A program made the translations under genes and the position numbers. Shown one piece after another: positions 9,677-22,463 of a stretch of 64,000 bases of DNA (the stretch's first letter is position 1; each line of letters opens with the position of its first letter). The notes beneath the pieces were generated by a model, which was not told the origin of the DNA, ran no database searches, and saw only the letters and a program-made list of their open reading frames with translations. This DNA comes from Mikania micrantha (lineage: Eukaryota > Streptophyta > Magnoliopsida > Asterales > Asteraceae): NCBI GenBank assembly GCA_009363875.1, contig CM018680.1:17183608-17247607 (forward strand). Reading direction: 5' to 3'.

Positions 9677-10066
9677 ATGATGCCTTCTTTGTTCCTCGCC
9701 CTGTTTCTACCGTGCGCCGGCATGAGTGTGGTGCTCCTTGTGTACATGTGTTTGTTATTGTACGCCTCACGTCACCTTCCTGAAATTACGACTCCGGTGA
9801 AACCCACCACCGGAAATGGGCTTTCCTCTGCGGAGCTCGACAAGCTTCCGAGAACCACCGGAAAGGAGCTCGGGTTAGCGACTGAGTGTTCAGTCTGTTT
9901 GGAAGATATCGACGCTGACCAACCGGTCAGGGTGGTTCCGGGATGTAACCATGGCTTTCATCTACAATGCGCCGACACATGGTTCTCAAAGAATCCAGTT
10001 TGTCCGGTTTGCCGAAACAAACTTGAACCGGATTTCTTTCATTCTGCCAAAACAAATCTGTGTTGA
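9677..10066 (+). CDS. RING-H2 finger E3 ubiquitin ligase, ATL family (ATL23-like)
   Basis: This is a single-exon gene of 129 residues, beginning at the first ATG of an ATGATG pair; the open frame extends upstream only through GTG codons. Residues about 3-30 (LFLALFLPCAGMSVVLLVYMC) form one membrane helix. Residues 48-58 (GLSSAELDKLP) are a variant of the GLD motif of ATL proteins. The RING-H2 zinc ligands are C71, C74, C90, H92, H95, C98, C109 and C112, with C-x10-C spacing and the conserved tryptophan W102 that contacts E2 enzymes. ATL proteins are membrane-anchored E3 ligases acting in stress and defence signalling, and single-exon genes are typical. At 129 residues it is short but complete. 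It is the only host gene I can support here. Assignment to the ATL23 branch rests on remembered similarity of the N-terminus and RING. Confidence 0.88.
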   Translation: MMPSLFLALFLPCAGMSVVLLVYMCLLLYASRHLPEITTPVKPTTGNGLSSAELDKLPRTTGKELGLATECSVCLEDIDADQPVRVVPGCNHGFHLQCADTWFSKNPVCPVCRNKLEPDFFHSAKTNLC

Positions 10067-10199
10067 AAATTTTGTCGAGTTTGTTCATTAAACCATGTTT
10101 ATAATTAGTTTAGATTTTTTTTTTCCCTCTTTAGCTATTAGTAGCAGTGTTAGGTACCAACAAAAATATTACTTTATATTTTTTTTGTATTAGAAAATA

Positions 10200-10475
10200 G
10201 AGTAAATTACCGATATGATCTTTGTGTTTGCTACTATTTCACTCCTGGTCCCTAGGTTTCATAAATTACTCATATGGTCCCTAACTTTTGACATTAATAA
10301 CACATATAGTCCTTAGGTCACCAAATTATCCTCATGTAATTGACCAAATTACCCTTACATAAAGACTATATAGGTTACAAATGTCAAAAGTTAGGAACCA
10401 TATGGGTAATTTATGAAACGTAAGGACCAAAAGTAAAATACTAACAAACCACATGGACATCTCGGTAATTTACTC
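10200..10475. mobile_element. Mutator-type MITE, 276 bp, perfect 9-bp target duplication
   Basis: The inverted ends are GAGTAAATTACCGA and its near-complement TCGGTAATTTACTC, and complementarity continues inward (CATATGGTCCCTAACTTTTGACATT with its mirror). TAGAAAATA flanks both sides (10191-10199 and 10476-10484). Nine-base duplications point to the Mutator superfamily. It has no coding capacity and begins about 130 bp after the RING-H2 stop codon. Confidence 0.88.
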
Positions 10476-10612
10476 TAGAAAATATATTATAGAATTGTAT
10501 GAAAAAGATGTGTGATGCTAGTATTTTAAAATTGTATGACAAGCGAGAATTGTGTTCTAACATAGAACTGTTAGTTGCACCTTTGAATGTACTATCATAT
10601 AAATATAAAAAT

Positions 10613-10851
10613 TGTGTTGTAACCAAGGGCTTCTAGCCTAATGGTTACCTCATTGGCTTCTCCTGTGGGAGGTCACGGGTTCAAACCCCTTCCAAGGAAA
10701 ATAGGGATCCTTGGAAGGTCAGGGGGTTTTCCGGTGCGGTTTCCTCCTGGGGTGGTGGTGGGGTCTCAACGGAGGTCATGGTAACTAGACCTTGGTGACG
10801 TGGCTGGAAATCAGTGGTTTACACGTTGAGATCAAATGTTGTTCCAAAAAT
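10613..10851 (+). mobile_element. tRNA-derived SINE (plus strand)
   Basis: The head reads GGGCTTCTAGCCTAATGGTTAC (A box) and GGTTCAAACCC (B box), followed by GGGGTTTTCCGGTGCGGTTT. A perfect 16-bp repeat, ATATAAATATAAAAAT, flanks it (10597-10612 and 10852-10867). It is the same family as the SINEs at 32333-32585 and 32770-32982. Confidence 0.85.
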
Positions 10852-10867
10852 ATATAAATATAAAAAT

Positions 10868-11140
10868 AAATTACCAAGATAATCTCAGTATTTTGTTAAT
10901 ATTTCACTCTTTATCTCTAAGTTTTTTAAATTATTCATATGATCTCAAACTTTAAACATTTGTAACATACAGTCCTTATGTAATAGTAATTTAGTTAATT
11001 ATCTGAGGGTAATTTGGTAACTTAAGAACTGTATGTGTTACAAATATCAAAAAGTTTGAGACCATATGAGTAATTTATGAAATTTAAAGACGAAAAATGA
11101 AAATATTATCAATCCATATGGACCATTTTAGTAATTTACA
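10868..11140. mobile_element. Diverged relative of the Mutator-type MITE at 10200
   Basis: It has the same order of blocks: AATTACCAAGAT, TTATTCATATGATCTCAAACTTT, a centre with AATTTGGTAAC, then the complementary arm ending TTTTAGTAATTTAC. The ends are eroded. A 9-bp duplication may be present but overlaps the flank of the neighbouring SINE and is not clear. Confidence 0.6.
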
Positions 11141-11484
11141 CTAAATATAAATATAGATTGATGGATTGCCAGCAAATCTGTGTTTTAAATACACTGTTTC
11201 TCATTTATAACCTTTTTTTGCATTAAATGTTTTATTTTTCAGTTTTTACTTTTTTTTTCTTCTAACTTCATTGCTTAGAATTTAATATCAAAATGATGAC
11301 CCCATGTGTAAAGTATATGTAAAATAACATGTTAAAATATCCTATAAGTCTTAATTAGGTTAATTATAATATGTTTCAAAACAAGATTAAATTAAATTTT
11401 TATAGAAACCATAAACTTTGAATGTAAATCAAAACTTTATTAACTTTTATAAAGATTCTTTGAAATAAAATAAAGCAAAACATA

Positions 11485-11530
<46 letters not shown>
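11485..11530. repeat. (AAT)n microsatellite
   Basis: About 15 uninterrupted AAT triplets. Confidence 0.95.
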
Positions 11531-11537
<7 letters not shown>

Positions 11538-12299
11538 TTGACAAACCTATAAAGCTTTTATAAAATATTTAATTATAAAATCTTAACAAAAAGTTCCATG
11601 AACTTTCATAAACTTAATTCAGTGTTAGGTATGGATTAAACTAAAATGGATAAACCATTAAACTACAGGGGTAAACTGCCAATAACCCCAAACGTCCTTT
11701 CCTTTTTACCCGACCCTCCAAACTGATAGATCTAGACCCGAGCACACCCGGTTGATTCACAACTTGTAATCACGCATAACCAACTAAATTGGAGACGATT
11801 ATGGCAATGAATTGATCGTGGTAATTAACCCCAATCAACAATTAAAGGTACTCAATACTATGAATACGTCATTACCCGAAATACAATAATGAGTTGTATA
11901 ATCGAACTGTGACCAAACAACCATAAGATTCAAATTAAACGAGTATAAACCTTCCTTTGATCTTCGCGCAACAATATGTACACATAACACACATTTTGGA
12001 GCTCTAATCCTCGAGATTCAATCCAAGGACAAACTGAAACATACATACACTCGAACATTATCCATCCAGTAACAAATCAAGTGATTTTCTTTACCAATCC
12101 ATTCATCATCAGGCTAGGATAAAAAGCCCTAACATTTGATGGCTCACGATCATTATCTCACAAGAATTAGTTCTGGATCGAAACCTAAGGTTTATAACAA
12201 TTGGGGGAAACCAGACCATATGTTATATTAATATGATATGGGTTTCAATAAATTATGAAGCCTAGAGCAACTGGCTTTGGGCACGCCGGTTAAAGCTCG
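11531..12299. other. Intergenic DNA, no feature recognised
   Basis: There is no coding frame of note. From about 11640 the base composition is more balanced (for example ACCCGACCCTCCAAACTG), which may be an old transposon remnant, but nothing is identifiable. Confidence 0.5.
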
Positions 12300-13496
12300 T
12301 GTGACACCCCGTAAAATCCAGGTCAGCATTTGTTTTAATTAAATGTTTATTTAATTGATAATTGTATACGTGGCACTAGAATTAGTTCAATTTAGTGTGA
12401 CACGTGGCATGACAGTACGAACACTGACACAAACACGATAAGTCGGTGAATTATCACAACACGCACACACGTGTCTCAGAAAATACGAACATTGGTGAAC
12501 GTTTAGCACATCGTGTAACTAAACCCTAGAAACCAAACGAGATGCTTGAACATTGAACTTGAAAGTTCAAACGATGTCAAACCTTGTCCGATAAGCGAGA
12601 AAACATCGAAAGCGAGCCAAACTATTGAAATTAGGCCTATTGGGCTCTTCAGGGACTCGTCGATGTACGCTAAGGACCCCGGAGAAGTCCGTGGCGGTAC
12701 GCGATGGGTGGGCCGAATTTTTGAATCCCAAAAACCATTATGGTATGCCAAGCCCATAGGGGACCCCCATGACGGTACATGACGACACCCAGATGCCAAA
12801 TCTTTATAAAACCAAAACAATCATGCATACTCTATCCCTTTTAATAATTTTTCTTGATCCGACACGCCACTCTCTCGGTTTATCTCTCCCATAACCACCT
12901 CATAACACCTTTAGGGCCTCAAAACACCATTGTTGAAGCTAAGGATTTGAAGATTGAAGCTTGGAAGCTGGGAAGAAGAAGTGTTGGAGCCTAATCATCC
13001 TCACCACCACCTCACCCTTGTCGAACACTGCCATCAAGGGAGTTTGGGAGCTTTCAATCCGCACATTAATATTCTTGGAGCTATAGAAGGTAAATCCTTG
13101 GCTAGGATGCCACATGCAATGCATAAAACCCACATGCACACACACTAGCATCACATGCACAAGTTGTTGGTGATTATAATCTGGGTTTGATGATCCATAA
13201 TGATCCATGATAATGCGGGTGTGTATAATGCATGATTTGTTCATAGATGATTGAAATATCGACATGCATGCATGATCTAGAGTATATTTAATGATTTTGG
13301 ATGTTGATACATGATTATTGGTGATATTAGTGATGAGTTACATGCTTTGCTATCAACAAAATGGTCAAAATATGATTATTTGTGATTCTTGCCAAATATA
13401 GTAACTTTTATAAACTCAGATCTTGATTGATGATTATAAATGTGTAATGGTCATATTTACATGATGATTTATAATATATTATGATGATATAAGTAT
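12300..13496 (+). mobile_element. LTR D, 5' part (split by element B)
   Basis: It begins TGTGACACCCCGTAAAATCC. A TATA box (TATAAA) lies at 12805-12810, and a donor-like GAAG|GTAAAT at 13089/13090. GGCGGTACGC and related words lie just upstream of the TATA box. The sequence resumes after B at 26501 and ends GGGTGTGACA at 27977, giving an LTR of about 2.67 kb. The flanking five bases are GCTCG and ACTCG (4 of 5 match), so a solo LTR is likely. Confidence 0.75.
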
Positions 13497-14499
13497 TGTA
13501 ACACCCCGACCGATGGCGGAAACGTCGGGATGCCACGAGGGATGTGTAGATTGTTCAAAAGCTTGTGGGCATCTAAATCAAATCATCATATAACATTCAT
13601 TCAACCAAATTAATTACACAAAAATCATGTTCATCATGAAATAGTTACAACAATTACAAAAGAGATTTAGCTATCTAACTAAATTCTAATCGCCAGATAT
13701 TTAGTTATTTAGCTAAGTCCAATATCCTATATGATGATGTCCAAAATATGAGAGACCCTCATTCTCATCCTACTTAGCTTCATCACCTAAAACATGTAAG
13801 AAATCAAGTGTCAACTACGAAGTAGTTGGTGAGTAATCATAAGTTTTTATACTTAAAAGGTTTTATAAAATGAATTTAAAAGTTTTAGTTTAAAATGGTT
13901 TTATAAAAGGTTTAAATAAAATGAGTACAAAGACTTATAGTTTATCCAAGAAGATCCACAAGAGTACCTGTATGAGATAATCCAACACACATCCACCAAT
14001 TCAACAAATCAAACATTCAATCAACACATAACCACATATCAATCAAGTCATAGTCAATCATAGACAATCATTCACATAACCAAACAATTAATCAATCTCA
14101 ACATCAGTAATCTCAAATAATATATGTGACTATACATGGATATTATGTAATTAACATAAGTTAAAAACATGATCCATGGAGTGGAAGCTATCCACGTGAC
14201 AATACATGAAACCAATGCAGTTGACCGAGGTCAAAGGCAATGCCACACGGAGTTTTAATAATCAATGTTACGGATGTGGTAACCCACGTGACAATACATG
14301 TGATCATTGCGTATAACCGAGGTCATCAGCAATGCCACACGGAGTTTTAATAATCAATGTAATTCCATAATATAAATATCATATTGATAAACAGGTATCA
14401 TCCATGTGTTATCAAAATAATATTAAATTGGTATACATGTTTCACCTCCGAGTTTTAAAACAAAACAGTTTAAAAGAAAGGGAGGTTATGAGAACTCAC

Positions 14500-14570
14500 C
14501 TGAGTCCTTAGAATTCATAATCTTGTAGTATGCGCGCTCACGTATATGAACTCCCAAACAACTCAACAAT
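14500..14570 (-). other. Candidate 71-nt non-coding exon inside the 3' LTR of B
   Basis: On the minus strand ATAATTACAG precedes it and CTCAG|GTGAGT ends it. The matching donor upstream is CGAG|GTAAAT (15707/15706), and the next acceptor is TTTTAG at 13787, preceded by the stem-loop CAACTAC-GAA-GTAGTTG. The same block in the 5' LTR (24073-24143), which would be the transcribed one, has the improved acceptor TTTCAG at 23316. Confidence 0.45.
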
Positions 14571-15069
14571 CTGTAATTATGATAATGTTCGTGTTTATAA
14601 ACATTTGCGTTTTATTTCAAGTATCGTAAGTGTTCACTCCTTTTAATCATTAAGTGTTTCTTTAACTTCGTTATTTAATCTAAGTTTAATTGTAATATCG
14701 GCAATGTCATTATTGATTATCCTCAAAATGAAATTTCTAAACCCGTTAGTTTTATTTAATCTAATTATAATGGTTTAGAAGGGTATAAAGGTCGTACATG
14801 TTGTAAAAATGTAATTCCTTATACCCATTCGTAATTGCGTGCATGCGTGTTAATTACTTCCACCACCTTAGTCAAAGTCATTAAAATCAAATTCGAGATT
14901 TAAAAGATTATACTTAAATTATTTTTATAAGGTTCACATCATACAATCTTTCATAATTTAAAAACTTATATTCTTAAGAAAAGGTGGTAACCTTAGCCAG
15001 TTCCGCATGCATGTTTTTATTCCATTAGATTGGTCTTCAACCACTCTTATCCAATTGTTAAAACGTTTA

Positions 15070-15540
15070 GGTTTTTATACCCCATAGGGCAGCGAACCTA
15101 TGACATTTTTATGCATAGGTTCGGCTAATAACATGATGAGGTTTAGCCAAAAAACAAGAAGGTTCGGCTTAGCATGTGTCTAGGGTTCGTGAGTTACTTA
15201 ACGACCGAAGGTTTGGCCCATACGAGAGGGTTCGCCTCTAGCATGGTTCGGTGGCCATACTAGGGTTCGCCATATAGAGTGGTTCGCTGCCATAGGGGTT
15301 CGACCAAGGGTTCGGCTGAATAAGGGTTTGGCCATGTCCAAGAGGTTCGCTGCTTCTTGCTAGTTAGAACAAGGGAAGATTCGCTCAACACCAAGGTTCG
15401 GCCACCCAGGGTTCGGCCACCCTAGTTCCCGCCCATGCAGGTTCGGTGGGTTAGGTTCGTGGCATTTGAAGGTGCCAGCCAAAGGTTCGGCCATTTAAAG
15501 AAAGGTTCGGCCTTAGAGCTGTGTCACGAACCAGCCACCC
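15070..15540 (-). repeat. GGTTCG array in the 3' LTR of B
   Basis: About 20 copies of GGTTCG(G/C/T) occur on the plus strand at irregular spacing of roughly 12-40 bp; on the element's sense strand they read CGAACC. The tract lies about 400 bp downstream of the TATA box. Confidence 0.85.
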
Positions 15541-16515
15541 CATCACCTTCATTCTCGGATTTTTCAGGTTATATGGTCGGCTATGGCTTCCCACGGTTCA
15601 AAAAAAACTCGGTTTAAACAAAACAAAACTCAAAACGTGGTTTAAGATGGCAACCCAACACCCATGAACTTCCTTACTAAAACCCGAAAGAAAGCAGTAG
15701 ATTTACCTCGAATCGTCGCTCAAAGTCAGGGTTTCTTCGTATAGTCTTGTTCTCCTCGATCACACGAACGATTTGGCGCCGAGATCTCGCGAATTCGTTG
15801 AGAAACGAAGAAGTTATAGTAGAGAGAAGGTTTAGAGAGAGAAAGTGGCGGGTTTATGGTTTTAGTGAGAGAGAGAAGAGTGGGGAAATGAGGAAGAAGG
15901 TGAAACCCTTCTTTCTTATACCGCGTATACTCCCCGCGTGCCCGGTCTCGTTTATTTCGCGATAAATACGTAAAATAAGCTCGGTTTTCTCGTGAATACA
16001 ATTAAAACGTAAAACTTTTAAATAAGTAAGTTTTGTCAAAATAAAAGGATTTTGAATAAATCGTTTTGTAAAACGATTCCGTTTAATTTACGATAAATCA
16101 TTTATTTCATTAAAATGGTTTATTCGATCATGTTTTAGGTTGTGATTACTAATAAATATTATTAAATCCATTTTCTCATTTTTAATATCGTTAGATATTA
16201 TTTAATTATCTCGTCGAAACACTTTACTTACATACGTATTCGTAAAGATCGTCACCTTTGCGAATCCGACGCTTGTATCGTATTTCGATTTGATTTACAA
16301 TTTATGGAATATCCTTTCAGAATATTATTCTTAATAATTATATTCGTGTGAATCGTCACCCACGCGAATACATTATTAAGTTTAATATTTCCGAATTAAT
16401 ATTCGCGTTTATTTTATGTTCGTAACCTCACCATCGCGTATTCATTTCCAATTGTACCTCCATTATTTATTAACTTTAATATTATCCAACCAATCCAAAA
16501 CCCACTAAACCCTAG

Positions 16516-16641
16516 TCACTGACACATCCATGATAGACCGAAATATGCATATGTATAGGGCATATGTAAGGGTCAGTCGCAACTGCCCTAGCCACCGTCC
16601 CACCACTATTTCGATAAACCATGACCATGTGCCCTTGACTA
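16516..16641 (-). repeat. Nested-hairpin module in the 3' LTR of B
   Basis: The outer stem is TAGACCGAAATA with TATTTCGATAA, and the inner stem is AGGG-T-CAGT-CGCA-ACTG-CCCT on the plus strand. It is almost identical to the copy at 26084-26210. Confidence 0.7.
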
Positions 16642-16927
16642 TGTTTAGTAACCAAACAACACCCAACTTAAATCCCCTTTCCATTTCCAAACCAAATCCA
16701 TAATCATCAACAATATAACTGCGATAAACTCTCTGGTTCTGTTTAGTTAAGTTACAACTAAACTTCCCATGGTTTACGCGTATAATATGTTCTAAACATG
16801 TATACCAGTAACAGTGATAATCATCAAATAATGTATCAATATTAATAATTACAAAATCTCAGATCGTAACAGTACAATCGTACGGATATACGGATGTACG
16901 GACAACCGAAAGTACAGTGATGTTACA

Positions 16928-16938
16928 GTCTCCCCTAG
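16928..16938 (-). other. Polypurine tract of element B
   Basis: On the minus strand CTAGGGGAGAC abuts the 3' LTR directly, between the end of pol and the LTR. Confidence 0.8.
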
Positions 16939-16961
16939 TTAAAGGAATTTCGTCCCGAAAT

Positions 16962-19900
16962 TCAACTTGGAGTGACCGTAGTAAATAAATGTGGGTACTT
17001 AAGCTTCATCTGATCTTCCCGTTCCCAGGTGAATTCTGGACCCCGCTTCGATTCCCAACGTACTTTGACGATTGGAATTCTACTGCGTTTGAGCTTTTTA
17101 ACCTCATGATCCATTATCTCCACTGGTCTTTCAATAAAGTGCATGGTATCATCGATGCGAATGTCGTCGAGTGGTACCTGAAGATCCTGATCAGCTAAGC
17201 ACTTTCTCAAATTGGACACGTTACTAAGTTCAGGAGGGAGTTCCTACTTATAGGCAACCTTCCCGATCCGTTCAAGGATCTTAAAAGGGCCAACATAACG
17301 TGGAGCAAGCTTCCCTTTCTTCCTGAATCGGACAACGCCCTTCCAAGGCGACATTTTAAGCAATACCATATCTCCCACTCCAAACTCTAAAGGTTTTCGT
17401 CATTTATCCGCATAACTCTTCTGTCGACTGGTGCAGCTAACAGATTGTCGCGGATCTGGCGGATCTTGTTAGTCGTCTCCTGAATAATCTCGGGACCAGT
17501 GATCTGCGATTCGCCGACCTCGGTCCAACAAATAGGTGACCGACATTTCCTGCCATAAAGAGCTTCTAATGGTGCCATACCAATGCTCGCGTGATACCTG
17601 TTGTTATACAAGAACTCAACCAATGGTAAATGGCTATCCTAATTGCCACCGAAATCGATGACACAAGCTCTCAACATGTCTTCTAATGTCTGAATCGTTC
17701 ACTCCGTCTGTCCATCCGTTTGAGGATGATATGAAGTGCTAAGATCCAGTCTTGTTCCAAAGGCTTCATGAAGTGATTCCCAAAATCATGCCGTGAAACG
17801 AGCATCACGATCCGATATTATGCGTAGGAGAATACCATGTCGGCTAATGATCTCATCAATGTAGATACGAGCTAACTTCCGCACAGGGTAAGTTTCGCGT
17901 ATCGGTAAGAAATGAGCCAACTTGGTCAATCTATCAACAATTACCCAAATGCTATCTTTACCGTTAGTGGTCCGTGGGAGTTTGGTAATAAAATCCATGG
18001 AGATATTCTCCCACTTCCACATGGGTATTTCTGGTTGTAATAACAATCCCAAAGTTCGCTGGTGTTCTGCCTTGACTTTAGCACAGTTAAGGCATTTGGA
18101 CACATATTCAGCAATATCCTTCTTCATTCCATGCCACCAGTACAAGCCCCTAAGGTCTTGATACATCTTATTAGAACCCGGATGGATTGAATAACGAGAC
18201 TTATGAGCTTCATCCATAATCACCATCCTAAGATCACCTCTGCTCGGTATCCACAACCGATTCAAATAATACATCAAACCATCATCCTTAGTTTCCAACA
18301 AAATTTCAGCCCCGTAAAACATCTCATTTTTCAAGTTGTCCTGAGCCAATGAGTGTTGTTGGGCTGTGAGAACATCATTACGAAGGTTAGTGTGCACTTG
18401 GACACTATGAATCTGAACTTGACTTTTGCGACTAAGCGCATCTGCTACTATATTCGCTTTACCAGGATGGTAGCGAATTTCACAGTCATAATCGTTTAAT
18501 AGTTCAACCCATCTCCGTTGTCTCATATTAAGTTCTTTCTTATTGAGAATATGTTGTAAACTCTTATGGTCAGTGAACACTACACACTTAGTGCCATAAA
18601 GATAATGACTCCATATCTTCAAGGCAAACACGACTGCACCAAGTTCTAAGTCGTGTGTGGTGTAGTTCTTCTCGTGCATTTTCAGCTGTCTTGATGCATA
18701 GGCCACAACCTTTCCCCGTTGCATGAGAACACAGCCGAGACCTAGGTTGGATGCATCACAGTATACCACAAAATCATCATTTCCATCAGGCAGTGTCAAG
18801 ACAGGAGCATCACAAAGTTTCTGCTTCAAAGTCTGAAACGCCTCTTCTTGCTTTGGTCCTCACTCGTACGGTTTATTCTTCTGAGTCAAAGAAGTGAGAG
18901 GGACAGTAATCCTGGAGAAATTCGATATGAACCGCCGATAGTAACCGGCAATTCCTAGAAACGATCGAATCTCCGTTGGTGTTTTCGGTGTACTCCAATT
19001 CTTCATAGCTTCAATCTTTGCAGGATCCACGTGAACACCATTTTCATTGACTATGTGTCCCAAGAATTGAACTTCCTTAAGCCAAAATTCACATTTAGAG
19101 AATTTAGCATACAATTGTTCTTTTCTTAGGATCTCCAAAACCAAATTAAGGTGTTTCTCGTGCTCTTCCTTGGTCTTTGAGTATATCAAGATATCGTCAA
19201 TGAACACAATCACAAACTTATCCAAGTATGGCCTGCAGACACGGTTCATGAGGTCCATGAAAACCGCCGGTGCATTGGTGAGACCGAAGGGCATTACCAG
19301 AAATTCGTAATGGCCATATCTTGTTCTGAAATTTGTCTTGGGAATATCATCAACATGTACGCGAAGCTGATGATACCCAGATCTAAGATCGATCTTTGAA
19401 AACCATGCCGAGCCTTGAAGCTTATTGAAGAGATCATCGATGCGCGACAGTGGATATCGATTCTTAATTGTAAGTTTGTTTAATTCACGATAGTCGATGC
19501 ACATTCGGAATGACCCATCCTTTTTTTTAACAAACAGGACCGGTGCACCCCATGGTGAATGGCTCGGGCGAATGAATCCCTTGTCAGTTAGTTCTTGTAG
19601 CTGGCTTGCCAGTTCTTGCAACTCAGAAGGCGCAAGTCTGTAAGGAGCTTTGGCGACAGGGTTCGTACCAGGTACTAAGTCAATTCGAAACTCTACTTGA
19701 CGTTCTGGTGGAAGACCCGGCAAATCATCTGGAAATACTTCAGGAAAATATCTGATTACAGGAACATCTTCAATCCTCTTTCCTTTCTCTTTCTTCTCCA
19801 CAATATGCGCTAAGAATGCTATAAATTTCTTCCTAAGGTACTTGTGTGCTTTAGTGCAAGACATCAGCTTAAGTCCTTTACTAGAAGTTTCTCCAAAGAC

Positions 19901-21499
19901 TCTTAAAGTTTCACCCGAAGGTAAAGGAATGCGAATGTATTTTTCATGGCAAATTATATCCGCTTTGTGGGTGGCCAACCAATCCATGCCTATGATAACA
20001 TCAAAGCTACCAAGATGCATAGGTATAAGATCAATCGGGAAAACGTGATCATTTAAGTTCACAGTACATTCGATAATAACGGTGTCAATATCAATAGTGT
20101 TTCCATCAGCCACCTCCACGTTAAACGGTTTATCTAAATATGTACGTGTTCTACCAAGCAAGCATTCAAAATCATATGAAACGAAACTCCTATCAGCACC
20201 AGAATCAAACAAGACAGATGCATAAGAGTTGTTGATAAGAAATGTACCGTTGACCACATCCTAGTTGGCTTGAGCAGTTAGAGCATTCAGTTGAAACGCC
20301 CGGCCTCTTGCCACCCTCTGATTATTCCCGGTCAACTTTGGGCATTGATTCCTGAAATGACCCACTTCACCACACTCGTAACAGGCTCTTGCTTGTCCAG
20401 GTGCCTGGCGGACGGGTACAGCTAGAATAGGTTGTGCATGCGGAGCTGGCAGTGCAAGCGGTGCATGTTGCATCTTTTGTGCTTGCGGTGCACTCCGACA
20501 GACATTTGCAAAATGGCCGTACTTGCCACAGTTGTTGCAGACGCGACAAGGCAAGTTTGGCATGTGATGATATCTGCACGTATTACATTGGGGAGTATTC
20601 CCAGTGTAATTTCTGGCAGTGGTGTTGTTTGATGATTGCTACGCAGACTTAGCAGCAGGAGCAGTGACCATGAAATTCCTGGTCTTTCTCTTTTTGTTGC
20701 TGGTTTTAGATGAACGAGCAGCTTCAGTCTTTACCTCAGTCTTTGTTTCTTTTGCAGTAGATTTCCCCTCAGTTTTCTTCGCCCCTTTCCTTGTGAGTGT
20801 TCCAGCTTTGACATGATTATCGGTGAGTGTAGCAAATAAACGAATCGCAGCCTCAAGTGTTTTGGGGTTGCTCCCGTAGACGGTGTCTTGAATCTACATA
20901 GGCAACCCGCCTATATACTTCTCAATAGCTCTCTCAAGTGGTGTAACAAGATGAGGCACCAGCAGGCTATACTCATGGAACTGAGTATTGTAGATTACAT
21001 TCTCCCCGCTGTCCTGCTTGAGTTCCCAGAACTCAGTCTCAAGCTTCCTCATCTCACTGCGAGGACACAATTCAGTGGTCATTAGGCCCTTGACCTCTTT
21101 CCATGTTAGCGCTAAGGCAACATCAACTCCCCTAGTTCGTTTTTCCCCATTCCACTATGTTAGTGCTCTCTTTTGGAAAACACTTGTGGCATAACGAACT
21201 TTTAGGTTCTCGGGGCAATCGTTGTTGATAAAAGTGTTCTACATACTCTCGAACCACTGCAGCAGACCAGTGGCTGACTCAGAACCCGTGAACTTCAGTG
21301 GGTTACAGGAGTTGAAATGCTTGAATGTGCAAGTTGGAGGGTTTGCACCACCTCGGTTCTGATTGATGTTCTGATTGGCTTGAGTCAGTTGATTCACCAA
21401 TCCAGAAATAAGGTTTGCTAACTCTTGTATGCCGGAGTTGGCATTACCGTTAGCGTCCTCTGAGTTCGTATCGTCTCCGTTGTAACGGTGTGGCGGCAT
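16962..21499 (-). pseudogene. gag-pol of gypsy element B (degenerate)
   Basis: Gag starts at ATG 21499 (MPPHRYNGDDTNSED). The CCHC knuckles are CNNCGKYGHFANVC and CYECGEVGHFRNQC (about 20540-20350). Protease has FDSGADRSF (about 20200). RT runs YRLAPSELQEL to FIDDILIYSK. RNase H begins YCDASNLGLGC, the integrase HHCC finger lies near 18180-18070, and the tail is IPIVKVRWESKRGPEFTWERED. Stops interrupt the main frame, for example near 21238, 20894, 20261, 18860, 17786 and in the integrase tail. There is a frameshift near 17440 and a small deletion near 17220, so no functional polyprotein can be made. The usual roles are capsid, proteolytic processing, reverse transcription and integration, with the chromodomain-like tail guiding integration. 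Confidence 0.92.
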
Positions 21500-21735
21500 G
21501 TTTCTGAGGAAGTTAGAAACATGTTACTACCGTTTACAACGTAAGTCATACAAACAATGGTCAAATGAGTTCATTAGACAGTTAAGATTACATATAGGAA
21601 CTATATTTTTCTCCTATCTGTCACTAAACTCATAAAAATTTTAAATTTCCTAGAATTATACTAAGTGTCCTAGTTGGTCATAACTAATATTAACTAACTA
21701 TTCCTAAGTTTCATACATTCTCCACCCTATACCAA

Positions 21736-21853
21736 CACTGACAACCTCCCGATGCAATGCAACAGGCTTATATATAGGGCATATGCAGAGGTAGATCGGA
21801 ATCTCCCCTACACCGTCCCACCACCGTTCCATTGCACCACGATTATGCCCTTG
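21736..21853 (-). repeat. Nested-hairpin module, B leader copy 1
   Basis: The outer stem is GATGCAATGCAAC with GTTCCATTGCACC. The inner hairpin has stem AGAT/ATCT and loop CGGA, where the other copies have CAGT/ACTG and CGCA. Both arms of both stems differ from the other copies while remaining paired. Confidence 0.7.
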
Positions 21854-22463
21854 TTAGCAGTTAGGGTGTATCATGTATCTTACCATAATCTCACTTCACA
21901 AACCTTATCCTAGATAGGATAATTTTGAGTGAAGTGGTCTCCAGTTCCCTTGGACAATTAGGTTCGCCTAATGTCTAAGTTCACCTGACATGTAGGTTTA
22001 CCTATTTCTAAGTTCACCTAATGTCTAAGTTCACTTGACATTAAAGTTCCCCTAATGTCTAAGTTCACTAAGTTTCATACCAAATCCCAATGTCCATAAT
22101 CATCAATAAGGGTTCATATCATCACTGAGTGCTCTTATTGTCACTAAGTGTTCATATTCTCCCTATAATTTATTCTCATCAAGTGTCCATACCATCACTA
22201 AGTGTTAGTATCATCACTATGCGTTTATATTATCTCCAAGTGTCTATATCATCATCCAAGTCTTACAATCCATTACAAATCGTTCGTATAGTTCGTTGAT
22301 CCTATGCACCCTACGTGTCCAATAAGCGCATTTATAAATGGGTTTATAAGTGTTCATCAAGTGTGATCATCCATGAGTCAATCCAAACCAATCCAACAGA
22401 CATACCATCAATAATCCATCAATCATAACCTTAAAGCAATTCCTAATAATATCCTATGTTCCT

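Larger units (their letters stand above)
13497..16927 (-). mobile_element. 3' LTR of element B
   Basis: 3431 bp, TGTAACATCACTG to GGTCGGGGTGTTACA on the minus strand. It shows high identity to the partner LTR apart from a few indels; for example it lacks a segment present near 23760-23850 and has about 20 extra bases near 15545. It carries the nested-hairpin module (16516-16641), TATA box (about 15914-15922), GGTTCG array and the exon-like block 14500-14570. Confidence 0.93.

Noticed and set aside
15726..16039. Overlapping frames of 60-90 codons on both strands, repeated near 25294-25607
   Set aside because: They are LTR sequence of element B around its promoter; frames on opposite strands overlap and show no coding pattern.
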